This document shows positions 6,489 through 14,162 of a stretch of 17,929 nt of DNA, piece by piece (position 1 is the stretch's first letter; each line of letters opens with the position of its first letter). Below the pieces are notes generated by a model. That model worked only from the letters and a program-made list of their open reading frames with translations. It made no database searches and was not told where the DNA came from. The translations under genes were made by a program, and so were the position numbers. This DNA comes from an uncultured Porphyromonadaceae bacterium (GTDB lineage Bacteria; Bacteroidota; Bacteroidia; Bacteroidales; Muribaculaceae): NCBI GenBank assembly GCA_900546835.1, contig UREH01000031.1, positions 1-17,929 of the forward strand. Reading direction: 5' to 3'.

Positions 6489-9400
6489 TCAGAAGTTCAC
6501 GTTGACGCCTACGAGAATCTGGCGGGCGCGGGGGAAGTGGTCCTTACGCGAGTCGAGACCCGGGGCGAGACCGCCGAGGTTGATTTCGGGGTCGCGGCCC
6601 TTGTAGCCGGTGATGGTGAAGATGTTGTTGCCCGACACGTAGAGGCGGAGGTTATTGAGCCAGCCGTTGAAGCAGTTGCGGAAGGTATAGCCGAGTGTAA
6701 GGGTCGAGAGCTTGAAGTAGGAGCCGTTCTCAAGGTAGCGGTCGGAGGGATACTGTGCGAGACCGTCGGTGGGCAGCTGCTCGTCGAGAATGGAGGCGAT
6801 ACAGTTCTTACCCTGCTCGATGGCGCCGATATAGGAGTAGTATGCACGGTTCTCGTTGAAAATCTTCTGGCCGAATACGCCGGTGAAGAAGATGTTGAGG
6901 TCCCAGTTCTTCCAGGTTACGGTGTTGTTCCATCCCATGGTGAGCTTGGGCTGGGCGTTGCCCACATACATGCGGTCTTCCTGACCGGGGTTGGATGTGG
7001 TGGCCTGGGTGCCGTCGGCGTTGAGCACTGGATTGCCGTCGGCGTCGTAGTCCTTGAACACGGAGATACCGCGATCGTCATATCCGGCCCATTCCCACAT
7101 GTAGAAGGAGCCGATAGGCTTGCCCTCGACGATGCGCTGGATGTCGCAGCCAGCGGAGAGGCCGGGGAAGTCGAGATTGGCCTGGTTGAGGATGCCGGCG
7201 TTGAACTCGTCGTTCGATACGCTCACAACCTCATTCTTGTTATGGGAGAAGTTGAGCGAGGTCGACCAGTTCCAGTCCTTGGTCTGGATGGGCACCGCGT
7301 TGATGGTAAGCTCGATACCGCGGTTGCGCATTTTGCCGACGTTGGCCACAAGCGTCGATACGGGATATTTGGCCATTGATACCGGATAGCCCCATATCAT
7401 GTCCTTGGTGGTCTTGTTGTACCATTCGATGGTACCGTTGATGCGGCCGTTGAGGAACGCGAAGTCGAGGCCGAGGTTGAGCATCGTGGTAGTTTCCCAC
7501 TTGAGGTTGTCGTTTACGTTGCGGGCGGCGGTCACACCCTTATAGGATGTCACCGTGCCGGTGGAGGGGTCGGTATATTCGAAGCGGCCAGCAGTATCGT
7601 AGAAGAACTTGGCCGAATAGATGTCGAAGCCCTGGGAGTTACCGCTCTGGCCCCAGCCTGCGCGGAGTTTGAGGTCGGTGAATATGCCGAGGTCCTTGAT
7701 GAAGCTTTCCTCGCTCAGACGCCATGCCACGGAGGCCGAGGGGAAGGTAGCCCACTTGTTGTTGGAGCCGAACACCGAGGCGCCGTCGCGACGAACGGCT
7801 GCCTGGAACATGTAGCGGCCTGCATAGCTGTAGTTGGCACGGCCGTAGAACGAGATCATGCGGGTCTGGTTCTCAAGGTTGCCCCAGAAGGGGTCGGTGT
7901 CGTAGCTGTTGGCGTAGGAGAGGTTGTTCCATCCGGTGGTGTCGTCCCAGAAGTTGTAGCCGCGTGCGCCCAGGCCGTAGCCGTTCTTATGCTCTTCCCA
8001 GGAGTATCCTGCCATGAGGGCGAGCTTGTGTACTTCGCTGAACGTCTTGTCGTAGTTGGCGTAGATTTCCATCAGCTTGGCCCAGTCGTTGGTAACGTTC
8101 TGCGACGACTGGCCGTGCTTCTTGTTGGTCTGCGACTGAGTGGAGTAGTAGTCGCGGTAGTGGTAGTTCTGGGTCTCGTAGCTGAAGTTGGCGTTCAGCA
8201 GGAGGCCTTCGATAATCTTCAGGCTTGCCTTGCCGGTGAACTGCAGGCGCTTGAAGGTAGCCATGGAGCGGTCCTCGTAGATGAGGGCCAGGGGGTTGTA
8301 GTTCTGCGAGATGGAGAGGTCCTCGAACCAGCCGCCCTGGTCGTTGTAGACGGGAGCGAAGGGCGAGTAGTAGTACATGGCCTCGTAGACGGATCCGCCC
8401 TTGTCGTTGCGGGGCACACCCCACTCCTTGCGGATGTTGCCGTTGATGCCGGCGCCGATGGTCAGGCGCTCCTTGAGCACTTTGGTCTCCACGTATGCAC
8501 GGCCGGTGAAGAGGTTGTTGCCGACACCTTTAATAATACCGTCGCGCTTGGTGTGGGAGAGCGAGGCATTGTAGGTAGTGGTCTTGTTGCCGCCGGTAAT
8601 CGATAGGTTGTGGTTGGTGGCGAAACCGGTGCGCTGGGTTTCCTTGGCCCAGTTGGTATCGTTGCCGCGGTCGTTGCGGATGGTCAGGCCGTTGTCGGCG
8701 GCATACTGGCGCAGCTGGTCGGCGGTGAGCATCTTGTTGTCGTGGGCGATTTTCTCCCAGCTTACATAACCCGAGTAGGTTACGCGCGCGGGGCCTTCGG
8801 AGCCACGCTTGGTGGTTACGATGATAACGCCGTTGGCAGCCTTGGAGCCGTAGATGGCCGTGGCAGATGCGTCGCGGAGCACGTCGATGCTCTCGATTTC
8901 GCTCGGGGGAATCAGGTTGAGGTTTACGCCGGGAATACCGTCGACCACGTAGAGGGGCGAAGTGGAACCGTTGAGGGTCGAGGCGCCGCGGAGGGTCAGC
9001 GAGTTCACGCCGCCGTTGGGGTCGGAGTTCTGAACTACCACGAGGCCGGGAACCTTACCCTGCAGGAGCTGACCGGGGTCGGTGAAGGCACCCACGTTGA
9101 GGTCCTTGGCGTTGACGGTGGTGATGGAGCCGGTCACGTCCTTGCGGGTCATCGTGCCGTAGCCGATCACGACTACCTCGTCGAGAAGGGCGGTGTCTTC
9201 TTTAAGTACGACGTTCACTGTGGAACCTTTCACGGGCACTTCCTGCGTGGTGTAGCCCACGTAGCTCACCACCAGAGTCTTGCCCTGGGCGGCGGCGATG
9301 GAGAATTTTCCGTCGATGTCGGTCGAGGTGCCGACCGAAGTTCCCTTGACAAGCACAGTGGCACCAATAAGGGGTTCGTCGTTGGCGTCGGTCACGGTAC

Positions 9401-9524
9401 CGGTCACGGTGCCCTGCGCCCATGCCGAAATTCCGGCGAACAGGCAGGCCAGCAACAGGACCATGCGCGAAATCATGCCACGACGGGCATTCTGAGATTT
9501 CTCTTTTTCCATACTGAGAGACAT
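6489..9524 (-). CDS. SusC/RagA family TonB-dependent outer-membrane transporter
   Basis: This encodes 1011 residues from the ATG at 9524; the ATG at 9512 is an equally plausible start. A signal peptide ends near residue 36 (ISAWAQ). A carboxypeptidase-regulatory-like domain follows (about 38-108; VTGTVTDANDEPLIGATV ... DIDGKFSI). The SusC signature DEVVVIGYGTMTRKDVTGSI is at about 115-134, then the plug (LLQGKVPGLVV, SPLYVVDGIPG, IESIDVLRDASATAIYGSKA), then a long beta-barrel ending ILVGVNVNF with the terminal Phe of outer-membrane barrels. It works with the SusD encoded 46 bp downstream to import an oligosaccharide or similar ligand using TonB energy. Full length and intact, with no frameshift. 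Confidence 0.97.
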   Translation of the reverse strand: MSLSMEKEKSQNARRGMISRMVLLLACLFAGISAWAQGTVTGTVTDANDEPLIGATVLVKGTSVGTSTDIDGKFSIAAAQGKTLVVSYVGYTTQEVPVKGSTVNVVLKEDTALLDEVVVIGYGTMTRKDVTGSITTVNAKDLNVGAFTDPGQLLQGKVPGLVVVQNSDPNGGVNSLTLRGASTLNGSTSPLYVVDGIPGVNLNLIPPSEIESIDVLRDASATAIYGSKAANGVIIVTTKRGSEGPARVTYSGYVSWEKIAHDNKMLTADQLRQYAADNGLTIRNDRGNDTNWAKETQRTGFATNHNLSITGGNKTTTYNASLSHTKRDGIIKGVGNNLFTGRAYVETKVLKERLTIGAGINGNIRKEWGVPRNDKGGSVYEAMYYYSPFAPVYNDQGGWFEDLSISQNYNPLALIYEDRSMATFKRLQFTGKASLKIIEGLLLNANFSYETQNYHYRDYYSTQSQTNKKHGQSSQNVTNDWAKLMEIYANYDKTFSEVHKLALMAGYSWEEHKNGYGLGARGYNFWDDTTGWNNLSYANSYDTDPFWGNLENQTRMISFYGRANYSYAGRYMFQAAVRRDGASVFGSNNKWATFPSASVAWRLSEESFIKDLGIFTDLKLRAGWGQSGNSQGFDIYSAKFFYDTAGRFEYTDPSTGTVTSYKGVTAARNVNDNLKWETTTMLNLGLDFAFLNGRINGTIEWYNKTTKDMIWGYPVSMAKYPVSTLVANVGKMRNRGIELTINAVPIQTKDWNWSTSLNFSHNKNEVVSVSNDEFNAGILNQANLDFPGLSAGCDIQRIVEGKPIGSFYMWEWAGYDDRGISVFKDYDADGNPVLNADGTQATTSNPGQEDRMYVGNAQPKLTMGWNNTVTWKNWDLNIFFTGVFGQKIFNENRAYYSYIGAIEQGKNCIASILDEQLPTDGLAQYPSDRYLENGSYFKLSTLTLGYTFRNCFNGWLNNLRLYVSGNNIFTITGYKGRDPEINLGGLAPGLDSRKDHFPRARQILVGVNVNF

Positions 9525-9750
9525 GGTTTGTTTTAAGGTATAGATAAATTTAATTGCTTTGAATCAGAAATTACCATATATGCTTCAGGGCGGCGGCCCC
9601 CGCCGGAATTGGCCCGCATGCCGGATTCCGCGTGGAGCTCCGGGTGCGCGACGATGCGCATAATGTTGAATGTCAGATAGGTAGGCAAATCGGGGCGGAT
9701 AATTTCAGGCGTCTCTACGCCGGGCATAAATGCACTTCGCCCATAATGCA
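9525..9750 (-). other. Long structured 5' leader of susC
   Basis: If transcription starts just after the -7 box at 9754, the susC mRNA has a leader of about 220 nt. A dyad CGGAAT/ATTCCG (9604-9609 with 9625-9630) encloses GGC/GCC pairs (9611-9613 with 9620-9622), and the neighbouring DNA is GC-rich. A short open frame across the leader (9533-9754) starts at the -7 box and looks like no protein. Regulatory leaders are common for susC homologues, but the sequence alone does not show a mechanism. Confidence 0.4.
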
Positions 9751-9753
9751 TCA

Positions 9754-9784
9754 CAAATATAAGCTAAAAAAAACATAGGAAAGT
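9754..9784 (-). promoter_or_regulatory. Probable promoter of the susC-susD operon
   Basis: On the minus strand a perfect -7 box TATATTTG lies at 9761-9754. About 18 bp upstream is ACTTTC (9784-9779), one base off the TTTG -33 element. The spacer contains a run of eight T residues. It is the best TAnnTTTG match in the gap between susC and the transposase remnant. Confidence 0.6.
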
Positions 9785-9880
9785 GTTAATACTACACTCC
9801 ATTAAGTTTATTTAACATATTGACGACTCATTGTTGGCGGAAGGAGGTGCTTCGGCGTGCCCGATAGGACGCCGGCATTC

Positions 9881-9899
9881 AGTACACCATAAGTACACC
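9881..9899. repeat. Direct repeat AGTACACC x2, 11 bp apart, upstream of the susC promoter
   Basis: AGTACACC occurs at 9881-9888 and again at 9892-9899, one helical turn apart and about 100 bp upstream of the susC -33 region. Same-face direct repeats at this distance fit an activator site of the kind used by regulators of polysaccharide-utilisation loci. No regulator gene is present in the window, so the partner is unknown. Confidence 0.35.
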
Positions 9900-9971
9900 G
9901 TCCGCTACCTAAAGTCAAAGTCGAAACGCAATTTTCCTCTTGCGTAAACTCTCATAAAATTTGAGGCAGCA

Positions 9972-10046
9972 GGGATGAATGGCTTTCGGTGGGGATGGGG
10001 CTTCATAGAAGCCACGGCCCCTCCCCACCGAAAGGCGTTCATTCCC
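9972..10046. repeat. 75-bp imperfect palindrome upstream of the IS30 remnant
   Basis: A 13-bp perfect core stem CTTTCGGTGGGGA (9983-9995) pairs with 10022-10034. It extends inward by GGGG/CCCC, or by an alternative GGCTTC-ATA-GAAGCC hairpin (9999-10013). It extends outward through GATGAA/TTCATT-type pairs to GGG/CCC at 9972 and 10046, with one bulge and one mismatch. There is no U-run on either side. It may be an element end, a transcription shield or an independent palindromic unit. Confidence 0.7.
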
Positions 10047-10071
10047 GACCGAAAGGTAACATTAGTCCAAG

Positions 10072-10125
10072 GCAATACAAAAAAGGAGACCGAAGTCTCC
10101 CCGAGATTAATTAATTTTGTATTGC
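10072..10125 (+). promoter_or_regulatory. Nested stem abutting the transposase start codon
   Basis: An 11-bp perfect inverted repeat, GCAATACAAAA (10072-10082) and TTTTGTATTGC (10115-10125), encloses a tight hairpin GGAGAC-CGAA-GTCTCC (10085-10100). The outer stem ends two bases before the ATG at 10128. In a read-through transcript it would fold over the initiation region, as several insertion sequences do to limit transposase synthesis from outside promoters. It could instead contain the element's terminal repeat. Confidence 0.5.
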
Positions 10126-10127
10126 TC

Positions 10128-10523
10128 ATGTACAAACAACTAATCCCAGCACAAAGGTATCACCTTTTTGTGGAACATCAAAACAGAGGGACGCGCAAGG
10201 CGAAGACCCAGAAGGAGATTGCGGCAGAAATGGGAATATCCCCCTCGACAGTCTGCCGCGAGTATAAACGTAATGCCACCCGGAAAGGGGGCTATAACGA
10301 CAGGAGCGCCCAACTGTTGGCCGAGAGCCGGAGAAAGCACGGGACGCCCCACAACAAGACACCCAGACTTCTTTTATGGCGTATCGAACAGTGGATTAAG
10401 GACGAACAATGGTCTCCGGCCCAGATTGTGGGCGTTCTTGCAAAAGAAGGGATCAGCATATCCAGACAAACCATGTTTATGAATGCCCCTGAAATAAGCA
10501 TTAATTATCATACACACTCTTAG
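10128..10523 (+). pseudogene. Truncated IS30-family transposase (N-terminal HTH part only)
   Basis: This is a 131-residue frame from the ATG at 10128. It begins MYKQLIPAQRYHLFVEHQN and contains the IS30-type HTH_38 motif TQKEIAAEMGISPSTVCREY, then a second conserved segment WIKDEQWSPAQIVGVLAKEG and ISISRQTMF. Intact IS30 transposases (about 310-380 residues) continue here into TIY-type residues and a DDE catalytic domain. Here the similarity stops near 10473, and a short unrelated tail (MNAPEISINYHTHS) leads to a stop. The catalytic core is gone, so it cannot transpose. An open in-frame extension reaches back to 9975 but runs through the palindrome and is unlikely to be real. A leftover DNA-binding peptide is possible but speculative. 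Confidence 0.8.
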
Positions 10524-10625
10524 AGGGAGTGCGAATCTTTTTGTACCTCACGCACCCGGATTGGAGAGCCGCTAAAATCAGATGCAGTTGCCATCCCGGT
10601 TTGTGGAAGCATGCAGGAGAAAAAA

Positions 10626-10692
10626 GTGTTAAAAAACACACGTGTGTAATGATTTTTAACAAAATGAACGTATCGGTGTGTAAAAAAACACA
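10626..10692. promoter_or_regulatory. Cluster of GTGT/ACAC dyads upstream of the PI-PLC gene
   Basis: Three symmetric sites share one half-site: GTGTT-AAAA-AACAC (10626-10639), the perfect 12-mer ACACACGTGTGT (10636-10647), and TGTGT-N6-ACACA (10677-10692). The last ends directly against the -7 box at 10693. This arrangement fits a dimeric transcription factor acting on the downstream gene, with the distal site centred roughly 60 bp before the expected start. Confidence 0.5.
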
Positions 10693-10700
10693 TAAATTTG
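10693..10700 (+). promoter_or_regulatory. Probable -7 box of the PI-PLC gene promoter
   Basis: TAAATTTG is a perfect TAnnTTTG match. No good TTTG lies 19-21 bp upstream, which fits a promoter needing an activator. The leader to the ATG at 10866 would be about 160 nt. It contains the dyad GCTTAA-A-TTAAGC (10723-10735) and the stem CGGCGG/CCGCCG (10746-10751 with 10770-10775). Confidence 0.5.
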
Positions 10701-10865
10701 CGTAAAATCTATCTTAAAACACGCTTAAATTAAGCATAACCGAGCCGGCGGTTTGCCCAGTGCGGCTTTCCGCCGTAGACTCACTCAATTGCAAATCAAC
10801 CATCTGCGGCTTCTTTATCTACTTTTTAACCGAAATCTACTTTTTTTACTTTATAATCTAAGCAA

Positions 10866-13800
10866 ATGCCTAACAGGAGAAAACTTTCTTTGGCGCTAAC
10901 CGTCATGGCTTGCTCCATGACCGTTGCTGCGCAAATCTCATCCTTGCCGAGTTCCTGGGACGGCCAGCGATGGACCGACCAGTATATGGGCAAAACCTGG
11001 AACAAGACATGGCAGAACGGACAGCTCGTGGCCTCCACCGACGAGCGTCAGGCCGAACACTGGATGGCCGACCTTCCCGACAACATGTTTGTTGCCCACG
11101 TATCCATCCCGGGTGCACACAATTTTGCTACCGGCGAAGAAAACTGGGCCGGCGACACCTACAGTTCCTCGGGCAACGCCTCGTCGACCACCCAGGCTGT
11201 TACGATGCGCGAGCAGCTCGACCGCGGTATCCGCGGTATCGACCTGCGTCCGGGTCTCCACAGCGACGATCTGCTTTACTGCTATCACGGTATTGCACGC
11301 ACAACCAAAAAACTCGAGGAGGCCGTCGACGATATGGTCGCATTCCTTAAGAAGCATCCCAAGGAGTTTTTCGTAGTCCACTTCTTCCGTGGCAACGTCT
11401 ACAATTCGTCGAGCGAGCGCGGCGCAGGCCGCAAGGTGAGCGACGCCGACCGTGCCCGCTACAACTCGGAGCTCAAGCGCATTTTCGAAGAGAAATACGG
11501 GCAGTATGTGGTAAATTTCGAGCCGAATCTCACAGTGAAGGAGGCCCGCGGCAAGATGGTGCTCTTCACCCGCGACCGCATCTCGTTCGTTCACCTCGAC
11601 AAGCAGGCCCGTATCACCAACTGGGACACAGAATTCCCCAACCAGTATAACCCTGCAGGCATCACCAACGAACTCAACCCCGACCTGACCACGAAACTCC
11701 ATGTTCAGGACATTTCGGAGGGCAATGACGATGTTCGCAACCGCAAGCTTGAGCATTGCAAGAACCTCATGGCATTCACTCAGTCGCAGCCTACGCCTAT
11801 GGAAATGATGAATGCCAATGGAGTTTACCGCGCCGAGTGGGTGATGAACTTCACTTCAATCGACAATTCCGGCTCGAGCAATCCCCTCGACAACACCAAC
11901 GGATACAAGGGAGGCGCAAGCGTGCTCAATCCCAATACCGTCACCTGGATTAACGAGCATAAGGGAGCCGGACCGCTCGGTATCTTCTTCTCCGACTATG
12001 TGCTCCGCGACCGCACCAAGAAGCACAGCGACGATAAAATCTACGACGTACATGGCGACGAACTCGTATATGCCATAATCGAAAATGACTTCGCCGGAGA
12101 GAATCCTCCTGTAGTGAAATACGCTATCGATGAGAATCAGGACTGGGACAAACTTCCCGAGAATCCCTACGACGGAAAGCAATTCTTCCTCCTGAATGTT
12201 GGTGCCACCGAAACTGCCAATATGAAGCAGTATTTCGGCGCAGGCGCCAACTATGGTGCGCATGGAGTGGTCTGCGACGGAGGTCATGCCGTGGATATTA
12301 CCCTTGACAAGGCTACCGGTCGCTATTTCTTGAAAACCGACCGCGGATACTTCAAGAAAGCGGAAGAGAAGTATTATTATTGCGACGGAGCCAAGGAAAG
12401 TTCCGAAACTGTTACATTCAGCATTACAACCGGACGTTACGACGGCCGGGAGGTGGTTTATCTTACCGACCAGACCGGCACGCGTCTCTGCGCTTTTAAG
12501 CATTACAATTCTGGAGCTTATGTCGACGCTCCACAGTATTATGTCGATCCCGAGGCAAATGCCGACGACAACAACCCCTATCAGATGTGGGTGCTTGTGC
12601 CCTACGATGAGCGCCAGACCGAAAATGCCGCAATGGCAAAGCGGAACCACCCCATGGATGTCACTTATCTGATACCCAATGCCAACTTTGGCAACGCGAC
12701 CGGGGATACTTCCGACGACAATTTCAATCAGTTTAACGATAATTGGTCGCTTACCAAAAAGAAAAATGCCAACATTGATAGAATTGAAGTTAATGGGGCA
12801 GGTGGTTACCTGAATCGCGCGTATAATCTCCCTAAATGGAAAAATCCTAATGGTTTTTATGTTCCTTCCAATTGCAACTGGCGATATACAACGGATGATG
12901 GAAAAACATCCCGATTTTATGTTGATGGAACCATTCCCTCTCTCCCCGGCGGTAAATATCGGCTCGTATTCCAGGCGCTTTCTACTAATCAGGAATCGCA
13001 ACTTACGCTTACTGCCAGCGGACAATCCAACAACTTCCCTATAGCTAACAACAACAACGGGTTTGCCGCCGGCGAGCAGGATGCAAATGCAGTTGCCTCC
13101 TGGTTTGCCAGGAGCGAACAAAATGGTCGCTATGAGGTTGAATTCGAGGTGACAGGCTCTGCATCAGACATATCATTGCATTTCGCACGACCCACCGGGA
13201 AAGAGCCAAATGGGACGGATGATAAGGACTCCAAAACCTCCGCCACCTCCTTCTACCTTGCCAACCTTCGCCTTTACGACCTTGGCGACGGTCAGGACAA
13301 CACGACTGCTCAGACCATCAACGTTGACTTCCCTAACGTCTACAATACTCTTATCCTCCCCTTCGATGCCGAGGCTCCCGAGGGCCTGGAGGTCTACAAG
13401 GCTACCGGCCACGAGGACAGAGAGCTGGAAGGCTATCAGTATCATCTGATTTTCCTTTCGGGCGAGGTCGTAACCCAGATCAAGGCCAACACTCCCTATA
13501 TCGTGAAGAATCCCTCCGCGCCCGAGCCTCCCCTTCAGGCCGAGGCTATTGAATGGCTCAAGCCCAAGGGCGCTCCGGCACGCGTGGCCGAGGAAGAGGC
13601 TGAGACTCCGGCATATTCATGTGTCAAGACGTTCAGCGGTGTACCCACCAACTACCACAACACTTATTTTGACGGCTATCTTACCGGCACAATAGAGGGT
13701 AGTCCTGTCGGCGAGTCGCATTACGACCTCGATCAGAACGACTATAAGCAGGCCTTCTTCCAGAATGAAGACCCCTTCCGCGTTGACGGCAACCGTGCCT

Positions 13801-14054
13801 TCGTCTACGGGCACTCCACCCGCTCGAATGCCGACCGCTATGCAATCTTCTTCGACGAGCAGCATGTGCTTACCGGTGTTGAGGATGTTGCTGCCGAAGA
13901 GCAAGGCATCACCGACCAGACGCCTGTCGACGTCTACACCACCGGCGGTGTACTCGTGCGCAGTCAGGTCGCCAAGGCCGACGCGCTGACCGACCTGCCC
14001 CGCGGCATCTATATCCTCGCCGCTCCGCAGCAGACTATCAAGGTGGCCCGCTAA
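10866..14054 (+). CDS. Secreted multidomain phosphatidylinositol-specific phospholipase C (PI-PLC X domain)
   Basis: This encodes 1062 residues with a signal peptide ending near AAQ (residue 23). A PI-PLC X-like domain covers about 70-385. The motif SIPGAHNF carries the first catalytic His (H85), QLDRGIRGIDLRP carries D126 and R128, and YCYHGIA carries the second His (H141). R128 and H141 are 13 residues apart, as are R69 and H82 of the Bacillus cereus enzyme. The Asp that follows the first His there is Asn (N86) here. Further modules are a beta-trefoil-like region (about 435-585), a carbohydrate-binding-like beta-sandwich (about 600-805), a beta-rich domain (about 815-1000, NTLILPFDA) and a T9SS-like tail (about 1005-1062, PVDVYTTGG ... 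LPRGIYIL). The family cleaves phosphatidylinositol or GPI anchors to diacylglycerol and an inositol phosphate. Substrate here is inferred. No partner gene follows on this strand. Confidence 0.85.
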   Translation: MPNRRKLSLALTVMACSMTVAAQISSLPSSWDGQRWTDQYMGKTWNKTWQNGQLVASTDERQAEHWMADLPDNMFVAHVSIPGAHNFATGEENWAGDTYSSSGNASSTTQAVTMREQLDRGIRGIDLRPGLHSDDLLYCYHGIARTTKKLEEAVDDMVAFLKKHPKEFFVVHFFRGNVYNSSSERGAGRKVSDADRARYNSELKRIFEEKYGQYVVNFEPNLTVKEARGKMVLFTRDRISFVHLDKQARITNWDTEFPNQYNPAGITNELNPDLTTKLHVQDISEGNDDVRNRKLEHCKNLMAFTQSQPTPMEMMNANGVYRAEWVMNFTSIDNSGSSNPLDNTNGYKGGASVLNPNTVTWINEHKGAGPLGIFFSDYVLRDRTKKHSDDKIYDVHGDELVYAIIENDFAGENPPVVKYAIDENQDWDKLPENPYDGKQFFLLNVGATETANMKQYFGAGANYGAHGVVCDGGHAVDITLDKATGRYFLKTDRGYFKKAEEKYYYCDGAKESSETVTFSITTGRYDGREVVYLTDQTGTRLCAFKHYNSGAYVDAPQYYVDPEANADDNNPYQMWVLVPYDERQTENAAMAKRNHPMDVTYLIPNANFGNATGDTSDDNFNQFNDNWSLTKKKNANIDRIEVNGAGGYLNRAYNLPKWKNPNGFYVPSNCNWRYTTDDGKTSRFYVDGTIPSLPGGKYRLVFQALSTNQESQLTLTASGQSNNFPIANNNNGFAAGEQDANAVASWFARSEQNGRYEVEFEVTGSASDISLHFARPTGKEPNGTDDKDSKTSATSFYLANLRLYDLGDGQDNTTAQTINVDFPNVYNTLILPFDAEAPEGLEVYKATGHEDRELEGYQYHLIFLSGEVVTQIKANTPYIVKNPSAPEPPLQAEAIEWLKPKGAPARVAEEEAETPAYSCVKTFSGVPTNYHNTYFDGYLTGTIEGSPVGESHYDLDQNDYKQAFFQNEDPFRVDGNRAFVYGHSTRSNADRYAIFFDEQHVLTGVEDVAAEEQGITDQTPVDVYTTGGVLVRSQVAKADALTDLPRGIYILAAPQQTIKVAR

Positions 14055-14071
14055 GCCAACCATACTGACTT

Positions 14072-14119
14072 AAAAAACTTCAACGCCCGGACGTGAACCA
14101 ATGCTCACGTCCGGGCGTT
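14072..14119 (-). terminator. Intrinsic terminator of the phosphatase-GH89 operon
   Basis: A 15-bp perfect stem (14082-14096 with 14105-14119; AACGCCCGGACGTGA) with an 8-nt loop is followed on the minus strand, after four bases, by six U residues (14077-14072). It lies about 40 bp past the GH89 stop. The stem also forms in plus-strand RNA, where it lacks a U-run. Confidence 0.8.
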
Positions 14120-14130
14120 AGAGTGTCCCT

Positions 14131-14162
14131 CCGCCCCAGTGGGCGAAGGGGCGGCTTTTTTT
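14131..14162 (+). terminator. Intrinsic terminator of the PI-PLC gene
   Basis: CCGCCCC (14131-14137) pairs with GGGGCGG (14148-14154), followed by C and seven T residues. It lies about 77 bp past the PI-PLC stop. Its U-run overlaps the stop codon of the convergent GH89 gene. Confidence 0.8.

Noticed and set aside
8610..9536. 308-codon plus-strand open frame opposite the susC N-terminus
   Set aside because: It mirrors the SusC signal, regulatory and plug regions; the composition is Gly/Val/His-rich and not protein-like.
9533..9754. Short open frame in the susC leader as a possible leader peptide
   Set aside because: Its first codon overlaps the -7 promoter box, so it would not be transcribed from that promoter, and it resembles no known peptide.
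9975..10127. N-terminal extension of the IS30 remnant
   Set aside because: It runs through the 75-bp palindrome and the second stem and has no transposase similarity. IS30-type similarity begins at the ATG at 10128.
10741..10780. GC-rich stem before the PI-PLC gene as a possible tRNA or riboswitch
   Set aside because: It is only a single 6-bp stem with no cloverleaf, no CCA-type acceptor and no known riboswitch core.
11856..13121. 421-codon minus-strand open frame inside the PI-PLC gene
   Set aside because: It is an antisense shadow. Its Ile/Val/Gly-rich translation only looks protein-like because it is the complement of hydrophilic codons in the real gene.
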